Source of the DNA: Actinomycetota bacterium
Lineage (GTDB): Bacteria > Actinomycetota > Acidimicrobiia > IMCC26256 > PALSA-610
NCBI GenBank assembly: GCA_005779345.1
Contig: SXJQ01000226.1
Location: forward strand, 1-8,158
DNA: 8,158 nucleotides
Reading direction: 5' to 3'
Every line of letters begins with the position of its first letter. Position 1 is the stretch's first letter. Under the pieces are notes generated by a model, which was not told the origin of the DNA, ran no database searches, and worked only from the letters and a program-made list of their open reading frames with translations. A program made the translations under genes and the position numbers. This document shows positions 1 to 5,768 of this stretch, one piece after another.

Positions 1-96
1 CCGTGGGAGATCGCCAACGTGATCGTGTTCCTCGCGAGCGACTACTCCACCTACATGACCGGTGAGGTCGTCAGCGTGAGCAGCCAGCACCCCTGA
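1..96 (+). CDS. SDR family oxidoreductase, C-terminal fragment
   Basis: Only the last 31 codons and the TGA stop (94-96) are in the window; the gene begins upstream. The visible end contains the motif EIANVIVFLASDYSTYMTGE, which is the C-terminal signature of classical short-chain dehydrogenases/reductases: the last helix plus the strand leading into the cofactor-side loop. These are NAD(P)-dependent alcohol/ketone oxidoreductases. The protein ends in VVSVSSQHP rather than the more usual VDGG tail, a variant seen in some actinobacterial SDRs. The active site is not visible, so substrate and cofactor preference cannot be judged. It converges on the minus-strand membrane-protein gene, with 38 bp between the two stops. 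Confidence 0.8.
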   Translation, partial: PWEIANVIVFLASDYSTYMTGEVVSVSSQHP

Positions 97-134
97 GCAG
101 GATCATCCGGGCCGGTTCGGGCTCCGGGAGCGGC

Positions 135-584
135 TCAGCTCCGCCAGCGCACGACCATCGCACTCAACGCGGTCAGCACGAGGATCGTGTCGAGCACCGC
201 GAGTGAGGTCACGCGCCCAGTCAGGGATCGTGCAGTCGGACCGTCGCCGCTGCGGACGGCCTCGGCCTGCCGTGCGGTGAGCGGCGTGAACGCGAAGATC
301 CCCAGCATCGCGCCGACGAAGATCACCGCGATGCCGACGCCGACGAATCCCGCCGACCATCCGTACCCCGTCTCGATCACGAGGAGCACGCCCGTCGTAC
401 CGATCGCCGCGCCCGCGACGTTGTAGTAGCGCTGTCCGAGCATCCGCGACGCGTCGATCCACGCTGCGTACTCGACCGCCGGTCGGCGGGCGAACCACGG
501 CGCGAGGAACAACTGCACGAAGTTGGCACCGAGCCAGGCGGCGACGCCCGCGATGTGAACGACGAGGATCGTGTCTCGATACAT
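135..584 (-). CDS. Small four-helix integral membrane protein (DUF2269/CopD-like)
   Basis: A 149-residue hydrophobic protein with four likely transmembrane segments at about residues 6-29, 54-72, 77-99 and 126-146, and no signal peptide apart from the first helix. The first helix carries VVHIAGVAAWLGANFVQLFL. A His followed by a Gly and a Trp-Leu-Gly resembles the start of small uncharacterised membrane families such as DUF2269 and CopD-like proteins; this assignment is tentative and the function is unknown. The open frame extends up to 680, but that would overlap the end of the upstream hydrolase and add an Arg-rich, non-hydrophobic leader. The ATG at 584 starts directly before the first helix and is preferred, although it has no clear Shine-Dalgarno (a GTG at 590 is also possible). 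It is the last gene of the minus-strand cluster, 61 bp after the hydrolase. Confidence 0.7.
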   Translation of the reverse strand: MYRDTILVVHIAGVAAWLGANFVQLFLAPWFARRPAVEYAAWIDASRMLGQRYYNVAGAAIGTTGVLLVIETGYGWSAGFVGVGIAVIFVGAMLGIFAFTPLTARQAEAVRSGDGPTARSLTGRVTSLAVLDTILVLTALSAMVVRWRS

Positions 585-645
585 GGGCACGCATTCTGCC
601 CGATTCCGGCTGCCCGACGTCGACGAGTTCCTCCACGGCGAGGCC

Positions 646-2037
646 CTATGCGGTCGCCGCAGCCTCGTACCACTGCACACGGGGCGGAGCGATCGGCGCG
701 AGCTGGAACTCGATACGGACCTCGCTCGCAGGACCGTGCAGCACGGCGATCGCCGCGGTGGCCGACTGCGCCTCGATGCGGGCGAGACGCAGCGGTCCGT
801 GCTCTTCGCGCAAACGTTCGGCCGTGGCCCGCCGATCGACGAGCGGGATGTCGGGCGCGATGTTGTCGGCGAACAACGTCGTCGCGGTCACGTCGTCCCA
901 CCGTTCGTGCAACGCGGACAGCGCGTCCGCCGCGGCCCGCACTGCCGGGGTCACCGGCGGGCGCGAGGCGTGGACGAGCCCGGCGCCGTGGAGCGCGTCG
1001 AGCACTGCGGCCGTCGCCTCGGCCATCGGCGCGTACGTCGCATTGGCAAGAGCGATCAGCCCGATTCCGACTCCCGGTACCCATCGCATGTTCGAGCCGT
1101 ACCCGGGGAGACCACCGCTGTGGCTGACCACCCAACCGAGCCCGTCGTGGTGGAGCACGTTGAGGCCGAGACCGTACCCCCCGGCGACCGTACGGACCCG
1201 CCCGTCGCGGGCAACGACCGTGCGGGGCGCGAACGCCCGCTGGACTTGTTGCATCTCGCGTCGGCTCGCCCTCGACAGCGGAGCGTCGTCGGGGTCGTCA
1301 CGGGCCGGGAATGCGTCGCCGAGAAAACCGACCCACCGTGCCAGGTCGGCGACGGTCGTGAAGAGCCCGCCCATGGGTGCGATCGCGCCGTCGCCGAGCG
1401 CGGGCTCGATCCCGGAGTCGCCGTCCGCGCGGTAACCGACCACCGCGCCGCGCGGCTCGACCCACGATGTGTCGCGCAAGCCGAGTGGGACGACCAGACG
1501 CTCGGTCACGAGCTGTTGTACCGAGGCTCCGGTCGCGTGCTGCACGACCCGGCCGAGAAGACCGAAGCCGAGGTTGGAGTACTCGAACATCGTTCCCGGC
1601 GCAGCGGCGAACGCGGCACCGGGCCCGAGCCAGCGGTCGAGTTCTTCGTCGGTCACGTCGAGGTGCCGGTCGGCCCAGGCATCGTCGGTCGCGAGGCCGC
1701 TGCTCATCGTCATGAGATGGCGCACGGTGATCGCGGGCGAGTCGGTCGTGGGCCCGGCCACGCGTGCGAGTTCGGGGGCGTGCCGGGCGATCGGATCGTC
1801 GAGGGCGATGCGCCCCTCGTCGCGCAGCGTGAGGACCGCAGCGCAGGTGAAGCTCTTCGTCATCGACGCGATCCGATACACGGACAGCTCGTTCGCGCTC
1901 GCGACGAGCTCGCCGTGGTCTACGACGCCCCACGCCAGCGACGGCAGTCGGTTGATCGCGGCGTGCTCGGCGAACACCCCGGCGACGATCGGGAGCGCGG
2001 TGTCGATGTCGAGCGCGACGTCCGGCGCGCCTGTCAC
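646..2037 (-). CDS. Serine hydrolase of the beta-lactamase/class C esterase family
   Basis: A 463-residue protein of the Beta-lactamase (PF00144) superfamily, which covers class C beta-lactamases, D-aminopeptidases, carboxylesterases and EstB-type esterases. The catalytic signature is complete: SMTK at 58-61 (nucleophile Ser58, Lys61), YSN at 153-155 (Tyr153 as general base) and HSGG at 307-310, which takes the place of the KTG motif. The region RIASMTKSFTCAAVLTL and the GYGLGL block near 287-292 are typical of the esterase/peptidase-like branch. No signal peptide is seen, so the enzyme is probably cytoplasmic, arguing against a true beta-lactamase. About 100 residues after the core (roughly 360-463) form an extra C-terminal region. 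The GTG at 2037 is chosen because it gives a 4-nt GTGA overlap with the stop of the upstream SDR, implying translational coupling; the open frame to 2274 reads antisense-like Arg/Gly-rich sequence inside the SDR. The physiological substrate is unknown. Confidence 0.9.
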   Translation of the reverse strand: MTGAPDVALDIDTALPIVAGVFAEHAAINRLPSLAWGVVDHGELVASANELSVYRIASMTKSFTCAAVLTLRDEGRIALDDPIARHAPELARVAGPTTDSPAITVRHLMTMSSGLATDDAWADRHLDVTDEELDRWLGPGAAFAAAPGTMFEYSNLGFGLLGRVVQHATGASVQQLVTERLVVPLGLRDTSWVEPRGAVVGYRADGDSGIEPALGDGAIAPMGGLFTTVADLARWVGFLGDAFPARDDPDDAPLSRASRREMQQVQRAFAPRTVVARDGRVRTVAGGYGLGLNVLHHDGLGWVVSHSGGLPGYGSNMRWVPGVGIGLIALANATYAPMAEATAAVLDALHGAGLVHASRPPVTPAVRAAADALSALHERWDDVTATTLFADNIAPDIPLVDRRATAERLREEHGPLRLARIEAQSATAAIAVLHGPASEVRIEFQLAPIAPPRVQWYEAAATA

Positions 2038-2795
2038 ATCAGGCCGCCCGGCTCGGTGAGTCGCCGCCCCGCGGTGAACCCCCCATCGACGGTGAGCGCC
2101 GAGCCGGTGACGAAGCTGGCGTCGTCCGACGCGAGGAACAGCGCACACGCCGCGACCTCGTCGGGCGTACCCGCGCGACCCAACATGTGTCCCGCGATGA
2201 ACGAGTCGCTGATCGCCTCGAATCCCGGCTCGTGCAGGATCTGGGTCATCGGGGTCTCGATGAGCCCCGGACACAGACAGTTCACGCGGATCCCCAGATG
2301 ACCGTGATCGATCGCCATGTTCTTCGTGATGAGGATGACGCCACCCTTACTCGCGTTGTACGCGAGCTGTGATTGGAACGCCTCGATCCCCTCGATACTC
2401 GCGAGGTTCACGATGCTGCCCTTGCGTTGCTGCACCATGAAGGGGAGCGTATGCTTACAGGCGAGCCACGTCCCCTTCAAGTTGATGTCGACGACGCGGT
2501 CCCACTCCTCCTCGGCAACATCCATCGCACCGCCGCCACTCGCGACACCGGCCGCGTTCACGAGGACGTCGATCCGGCCCAGATGCGCGTGAGCCTCGCC
2601 GATCGCCGCCGCGAGTGCCGCTTCGTCGCGTACGTCGGCGGTCACCCAGTGCTCGATCGCCGGGTCGTCGCCAACGAGGATGTCGAGCCCGACGACCCGC
2701 GCTCCCTCCGCATGGAACCTGCGTGCACACGCGAGCCCGATACCGCTGCCCGCGCCGGTGACGAGTGCAGCCTTGTTCGTGAGTCGATCGGTCAT
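2034..2795 (-). CDS. Short-chain dehydrogenase/reductase (classical, FabG-like)
   Basis: A 253-residue classical SDR, the standard length for the family. Visible motifs are the nucleotide-binding TGAGSGIG at 13-20, the adenine-side Asp in VGLDIL (Asp38, suggesting NAD preference), NAAG at 80-83, the catalytic Ser133 in VNLAS, YNASK at 146-150 (Tyr146, Lys150), PG at 176-177, and a C-terminal FVTGSALTVDGG. It should oxidise a secondary alcohol or reduce a ketone; the substrate cannot be inferred. The open frame runs up to 2906, but the first 37 residues would be translated from a G-rich leader and the palindrome. ATG 2795 puts the Rossmann fold at the usual distance from the N-terminus. No good Shine-Dalgarno is visible before it. 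It is the first gene of the cluster with the hydrolase and the membrane protein, and overlaps the hydrolase by 4 nt. Confidence 0.93.
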   Translation of the reverse strand: MTDRLTNKAALVTGAGSGIGLACARRFHAEGARVVGLDILVGDDPAIEHWVTADVRDEAALAAAIGEAHAHLGRIDVLVNAAGVASGGGAMDVAEEEWDRVVDINLKGTWLACKHTLPFMVQQRKGSIVNLASIEGIEAFQSQLAYNASKGGVILITKNMAIDHGHLGIRVNCLCPGLIETPMTQILHEPGFEAISDSFIAGHMLGRAGTPDEVAACALFLASDDASFVTGSALTVDGGFTAGRRLTEPGGLM

Positions 2796-2823
2796 GGTCA
2801 CGAGACTGACACGCGCCCGCCAA

Positions 2824-2865
2824 CCCCCGCACCCCGCGCCCCACACCCCGCGCCCCCACACCCCC
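2824..2865 (-). other. Regular G-quadruplex-type tract upstream of the SDR
   Basis: The plus strand carries six C-runs of 4-5 bases (2824-2828, 2832-2835, 2839-2842, 2846-2849, 2853-2857, 2861-2865). Each pair of runs is separated by exactly three bases (gca, gcg, aca, gcg, aca). On the minus strand, the sense strand of the SDR starting at 2795, these are G-runs with 3-nt loops, which matches the canonical G-quadruplex pattern several times over. If the SDR is transcribed from further upstream, the tract lies in its leader. Quadruplex formation is an inference from pattern only. Confidence 0.6.
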
Positions 2866-2872
2866 ACGAACA

Positions 2873-2910
2873 TTGAGTGGATCACCCGAATATCCGGGTC
2901 TTCCACTCAA
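2873..2910. repeat. 38-bp imperfect palindrome, left copy
   Basis: The outer arms TTGAGTGG (2873-2880) and CCACTCAA (2903-2910) are perfect reverse complements. The centre CCCGAATATCCGGG (2885-2898) is palindromic except for one A/C mismatch pair. Two 4-nt spacers (ATCA and TCTT) separate arms and centre. A second copy with the same architecture is at 3990-4027; 34 of 38 positions are identical, and all differences lie in the spacers. This copy sits between the divergent SDR and DUF559 genes. Its right arm overlaps where a -35 for the DUF559 gene would fall. Confidence 0.9.
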
Positions 2911-2923
2911 AGAACACCTCCGG

Positions 2924-2929
2924 TAGGGT
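2924..2929 (+). promoter_or_regulatory. Possible -10 element for the DUF559 gene
   Basis: TAGGGT fits the actinobacterial TAnnnT -10 pattern. At a 17-bp spacing the -35 position would be TTCCAC (2901-2906), a weak match to TTGACA that lies mostly in the right arm of the left palindrome. If this promoter is used, anything binding the palindrome would interfere with it. The leader would be about 70 nt. Confidence 0.3.
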
Positions 2930-2997
2930 CCGACCTTCTCCCCCGCGACGGCTTCCCCCGACGACCGCTGTGTCGGTTCGCCGACTTGCCTCCGAAT

Positions 2998-3003
2998 GGG
3001 GAG
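2998..3003 (+). promoter_or_regulatory. Ribosome binding site deciding the GTG start at 3007
   Basis: GGGGAG lies 3 nt before GTG 3007. The spacing is a little short, but this is the only start with a purine-rich site close to the conserved N-terminal domain. Confidence 0.45.
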
Positions 3004-3006
3004 ACC

Positions 3007-3993
3007 GTGAACCCTCGTCCTGACCGCGTACGCGTGCTGTTGGAGAGCGGCGAGGCCCTCCACGGGCTCATCGCGCTGCGATCGATCGGCGCCTTCGGAT
3101 TCGACCAACGCGAGTTCGATGCGATCGTCGCCTCGAAGCGGCTCGCGCTCGTCTTGCCGGGCGTGTACCGAATCGTCGGCGCGCCGCGCACGCTCGCGCA
3201 ACTGAACCTCGCCGCGGTGCTGTCGGCCGGTGGCGACGCCCTGCTCACCGGACACGCGGCGGCGCATCTTCTTCGGATCGCCACCGACCTGCCGCGCGAA
3301 CTCCACGTGTTGACCCATTACGGATCGAACAACCGCACCGCACTGCTCGACGCGCCGGATCAGTACCCGCTCGAGCGAATCCCGTTTCGGATGCGCCGGA
3401 CGCTGCGGCTCGACATCGCCGACCGGATCGTGGCCGACGGGATCCCCTGCACCACCGCGGCGCGAACCCTGATCGAGCTCGCCGGTCATCTCGACGTGGG
3501 TCGCCTCGAGTCGATGTTCGAGAACGCGCGACGGCTTCGACTCATCTCACCCGAACACCTCGGGGTCCGCATCGGCCAACTGGGCGGCCGCGGCGTCGCC
3601 GGGTCGGAGAAGATCCGCCAGATCGTCGAACGCCAGAGCGGACTCGCCCCGACCGAGTCCGACCTCGAACTCCGCCTCTGGAACCTCATGTCACGACGCT
3701 CGTTCGCCCGCGCGAAGCCGCCGGAGCGTCAGTGCGCGGCCATTCGTTCCGACGGCCAGACCGCGCGCATCGATGTCGCGTGGAACGCACTGCGTTACGG
3801 AGTCGAGGCCGAGGGATGGGAATGGCATCAGGGCAGAGTGCGGTGGAAGCGCGACAAGCGACGGGTCGCGACGCTCGAAACGGCCGGGTGGCGGCTCACG
3901 TTCGTCACGTGGGAAGACGTTGTCGACCACCCGACCGAGACGCTCCAACGCATCGAGGCCGCGTACCGCGAGCGCCGACGCCTCGTTCATTGA
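3007..3993 (+). CDS. AbiEi-like winged-helix protein fused to a DUF559/Vsr-like nuclease domain
   Basis: A 328-residue two-domain protein. Residues about 15-65 match the N-terminal domain seen in type IV toxin-antitoxin AbiEi-like proteins: a small winged-helix-like segment ending in LVLPGVYRIVGAPRT (49-62). Residues about 215-320 look like a DUF559 / very-short-patch-repair-like PD-(D/E)XK endonuclease domain. Visible candidates for the active site are Glu217/Glu221 in the leading helix, Asp256 in RIDVAW, Glu267/Glu269 in VEAEGWEWH with His274, and RDKRR (282-286), followed by the typical GWRLTFVTWEDV (294-305). The open frame continues upstream to 2680, but that part crosses the palindrome and the C-rich tract; GTG 3007 with GGGGAG is preferred. 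The TGA stop (3991-3993) lies inside the right palindrome. No adjacent AbiEii nucleotidyltransferase toxin is present, so a classical TA pair is not supported. Defence, selfish or regulatory roles are possible; the true role is unknown. Confidence 0.85.
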   Translation: MNPRPDRVRVLLESGEALHGLIALRSIGAFGFDQREFDAIVASKRLALVLPGVYRIVGAPRTLAQLNLAAVLSAGGDALLTGHAAAHLLRIATDLPRELHVLTHYGSNNRTALLDAPDQYPLERIPFRMRRTLRLDIADRIVADGIPCTTAARTLIELAGHLDVGRLESMFENARRLRLISPEHLGVRIGQLGGRGVAGSEKIRQIVERQSGLAPTESDLELRLWNLMSRRSFARAKPPERQCAAIRSDGQTARIDVAWNALRYGVEAEGWEWHQGRVRWKRDKRRVATLETAGWRLTFVTWEDVVDHPTETLQRIEAAYRERRRLVH

Positions 3994-4027
3994 GTGGTTT
4001 TCCCGAATATCCGGGTGTTCCACTCAA
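3990..4027. repeat. 38-bp imperfect palindrome, right copy
   Basis: Same architecture as the left copy: TTGAGTGG (3990-3997), spacer TTTT, centre CCCGAATATCCGGG (4002-4015), spacer TGTT, CCACTCAA (4020-4027). The one-base asymmetry of the centre is in the same orientation as in the left copy, so the two form direct repeats 1117 bp apart. The DUF559 stop codon lies in the left arm. Placed between convergent genes, it could also serve as a bidirectional transcription barrier, but no T-tract of the intrinsic-terminator type follows it on either strand. Confidence 0.9.
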
Positions 4028-4049
4028 CGTTGGGACACTCAACGTTGGG
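4021..4049. repeat. Two tandem copies of a 14-bp sequence abutting the right palindrome
   Basis: CACTCAACGTTGGG occurs at 4021-4034 and again at 4036-4049, one base apart (period 15). The first copy includes most of the palindrome's outer arm, so the second is a partial duplication of that arm plus its outer flank. Each copy contains the palindrome CAACGTTG. Confidence 0.85.
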
Positions 4050-4058
4050 GGTGCGCGG

Positions 4059-4823
4059 TCAGATGATGTTCGTCGCGTCGCACACCGCGGCGCCGTAGCT
4101 CTCGTCGCCGGAGATCACGACGCCTTCGTCGCGCCAGTCGCGCCGGCGCGTTCCCCAGCGCACGAACGCGTCGGGAGTGGTCGTGATCGTCGCGCGGGGC
4201 GTGCCTGGCGGCCCGACGAGGAACGAACCGCCGCCGTCGCCGACGCACTCGAGCACCACCGGTGCGTCCATGAAGGCGAGATCGGCGGCGCACATCTGCG
4301 GGAGGCCCGCGATCATCCACTCCAGGATCGGTCCGAGGTGCGCGGCGTTCGCGGCCGGCGGCTCGCGGTCGAGCGATCCGTACGGCGCGAGCAGATCGTT
4401 GCGGAGGTGGCAGTACGCGTCGAACACGAAGGCGTTCGCGAGCAGGTGCAGCGGGTGCGTACCGAGGTTGCCCATCGGGATCTCCATGGCACCCAGGTCG
4501 TTGCCTTGCAGCGCCGCGAAGTTCTCGATCGCCTGCGCCGAGTACTCCTCGTATTCGGCGAGCACGTCGGCGACGGGCCAGGCGCGTCGCTCGGCGACAC
4601 CGACCTCCATGCCCGACTCCATGTCGTTCGGGTCGTCGCCCGCGCGCATGAACTCAGGGTCGACCACGCCGTGCAACACGCCGCCCATGTGCGCGTAGAC
4701 GTCGCGGACGAGCCAGCCGGCACAGTCCGACGGCAGATTCCATTCGTCGTCGCTGAGGCTGCGTCCGATCGCGACGGCCTGATCGCGCAACGAGCGCAGG
4801 GCGGGAATGGCAGCTTCGGTCAT
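4059..4823 (-). CDS. Maleylpyruvate isomerase-family mycothiol-dependent enzyme (MDMPI/DinB fold)
   Basis: A 254-residue protein. The N-terminal half has the MDMPI_N/DinB-like four-helix pattern: a Trp-rich start (DEWNLPSDCAGWLVRD, 26-41), VYAHMGG (43-48) with His45 as a probable metal ligand, and DAYCHLRNDLL (135-145) with His139 as a second one. The C-terminal part (about 185-250) resembles the small alpha/beta MDMPI C-terminal domain, with TITTTPDAFVRWGTRRRDW. Family members use mycothiol or a metal in isomerase, transferase or detoxification reactions; the exact reaction is not predictable. ATG 4823 is preceded by GGAG eight bases upstream (minus strand) in the 14-nt gap after the SDR stop, so the two genes form an operon. 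It converges on the DUF559 gene. Confidence 0.87.
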   Translation of the reverse strand: MTEAAIPALRSLRDQAVAIGRSLSDDEWNLPSDCAGWLVRDVYAHMGGVLHGVVDPEFMRAGDDPNDMESGMEVGVAERRAWPVADVLAEYEEYSAQAIENFAALQGNDLGAMEIPMGNLGTHPLHLLANAFVFDAYCHLRNDLLAPYGSLDREPPAANAAHLGPILEWMIAGLPQMCAADLAFMDAPVVLECVGDGGGSFLVGPPGTPRATITTTPDAFVRWGTRRRDWRDEGVVISGDESYGAAVCDATNII

Positions 4824-4837
4824 GTTCGGTCTCCGGG

Positions 4838-5695
4838 CTACTGATCGGCGGATCGAGGTGTCGCGGCATCGAGGTACGCGGGTCGCTCGCCGCCGCCGTC
4901 GACGACGATGTTCGCTCCCGCGACGTACCGCGCGAGCGGCGACGCACAGAACAGCACGACGTCGGCGACCTCACTCGGCTCGGCCATGTGGCCCATCGGA
5001 ATGATGGCGCCGACCGCGGCGATCCCCGCGTCGTCGCCGTAGAAGAGGTGGGCCTGCTCGGTCACGATGTAGCCCGCGCTCACGCAGTTCACTCGCACCT
5101 TCGGAGCGAACTCCACGCCGAGCGTCGCGGTCAGGTTGATGAGCCCGGCCTTCGCGGCACCGTAGGCAGCCGTGTTCGGCGACGGGCGCAGACCCGAGAC
5201 GCTCGCGATGTTCACGATCGATCCGCCCGACTCCTGCGCCTGCATCACGGCGTTGGCCTGCTGTGCGAGGACGAGCGGCGCGATCAGGTTGAGCGTGATG
5301 ATCGACGTCGAAAAGCGTGGGCTCACCGTCGCCGTAACGCTCGGCGGCGCGCCCCCGGCGGTGTTGACGAGCACGACGAGGCGGCCATGTCGTTCGACCG
5401 CTGCGTCTATGACCCGCCCGCTCTGGTCGGGGTCGCGTACGTCGGCGGCGACGAAACTTGCTCGCATCGCACCGGCCGCCGGCAGTTCCTCGGGTTCGTT
5501 GCGCCCGCAGATCACGACCTGGGCGCCGGCTCGGAGGAACCGAGTCGCGATCCCCCGGCCCAGGCCCCGGGCACCGCCCGTGACGACGACGACCTGGCCG
5601 GAGAAGTCGAGATCCCGCCCGGCGGTGGCATCGCGGTCCCGCCCGGTGGCGGAGTCGAGATCCCGCCCGGCGGCGGAGTCGAGATCATCGTTCAC
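4838..5695 (-). CDS. Short-chain dehydrogenase/reductase with a repetitive N-terminal leader
   Basis: A 285-residue classical SDR when started at GTG 5695. Motifs are TGGARGLG (39-46), CGRNEPEE after the second strand (an Arg suggesting NADP tolerance), NTAG (111-114) in place of NNAG, Ser165 in VNIAS, YGAAK (178-182) and a C-terminal VAGANIVVDGGG. The SDR fold proper begins only at about residue 30. Before it lies an Asp-rich leader made of three 8-residue repeats of the type GRDLDSAT, encoded by 24-bp tandem repeats. An upstream GTG at 5788 would give 316 residues, but it falls inside the 5769-5795 dyad and leaves only 41 bp to the divergent gene. GTG 5695 has a TAnnnT box just upstream compatible with leaderless expression. 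It is followed after 14 nt by the MDMPI-family gene. The substrate is unknown; the divergent oxygenase operon suggests a role with its product. Confidence 0.88.
   Translation of the reverse strand: MNDDLDSAAGRDLDSATGRDRDATAGRDLDFSGQVVVVTGGARGLGRGIATRFLRAGAQVVICGRNEPEELPAAGAMRASFVAADVRDPDQSGRVIDAAVERHGRLVVLVNTAGGAPPSVTATVSPRFSTSIITLNLIAPLVLAQQANAVMQAQESGGSIVNIASVSGLRPSPNTAAYGAAKAGLINLTATLGVEFAPKVRVNCVSAGYIVTEQAHLFYGDDAGIAAVGAIIPMGHMAEPSEVADVVLFCASPLARYVAGANIVVDGGGERPAYLDAATPRSADQ
5606..5689. repeat. 24-bp tandem repeat, three full units plus a partial
   Basis: Units at 5606-5629, 5630-5653 and 5654-5677 are followed by a partial copy from 5678. The shared core is TCCCGCCCGG with small variations; units 1 and 3 differ only at single bases, and unit 2 differs more (starting ATCGCGGTC). 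Because 24 bp is eight codons, the array stays in frame and encodes the Asp-rich leader of the SDR at 4838-5695. Confidence 0.9.
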
Positions 5696-5703
5696 GGCGG
5701 CGG

Positions 5704-5709
5704 AGCCTA
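5704..5709 (-). promoter_or_regulatory. Possible -10 box for leaderless expression of the SDR operon
   Basis: On the minus strand TAGGCT ends 8 nt before GTG 5695, which would put the transcript start at or next to the start codon. A recognisable -35 at 17 bp spacing is absent (CGTCCC), so the call is weak. It mainly supports the choice of start. Confidence 0.3.
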
Positions 5710-5768
5710 CGAGACCGGCCTCCGCAGGGACGGCGGTCCCGAGGTTCGGGACTTCTGGCCCTCGCGCG

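Larger units (their letters stand above)
2873..4027 (+). mobile_element. Candidate palindrome-bounded single-gene cassette
   Basis: A 1155-bp segment is delimited by the two 38-bp palindromes and holds one gene, the AbiEi/DUF559 protein, on the plus strand. The genes on both sides run on the minus strand. Removing the segment would leave about 108 bp between the MDMPI-family gene and the FabG-like SDR, giving one continuous minus-strand run of five genes. The inner flanks also match in inverted orientation: CCACTCAA followed by A/T and GAAC when read inward from each end. This layout resembles other palindrome-plus-nuclease/transposase arrangements such as REP/RAYT, but no transposase is present and mobility is an inference. 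The alternative is that the palindromes are operators or dispersed intergenic repeats that happen to flank the gene. Confidence 0.35.

Noticed and set aside
121..142. Terminator hairpin near the convergent ends of the first two genes
   Set aside because: Only a 5-bp stem (GGAGC/GCTCC, 127-142) without a T-tract; too weak to call in DNA of this GC content.
646..2037. Antibiotic-resistance beta-lactamase
   Set aside because: It has the fold's SxxK and YxN motifs but HSGG instead of KTG, no signal peptide and an extra C-terminal region; an esterase or peptidase-like hydrolase is more likely.
571..2301. 576-codon plus-strand open frame opposite the hydrolase
   Set aside because: Arg/Gly/His-rich composition without any family motif, and it is fully antisense to a hydrolase with a complete catalytic set; it is a high-GC shadow frame.
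2680..3006. N-terminal extension of the DUF559 gene up to ATG 2680
   Set aside because: It would run antisense through the SDR start, the C-rich tract and the palindrome. The conserved domain begins after GTG 3007, which has its own ribosome binding site.
3990..4027. Rho-independent terminator for the DUF559 gene
   Set aside because: The palindrome is nearly loopless, contains the stop codon itself and is not followed by a T-tract. A matching copy lies upstream of the gene where a terminator would make no sense.
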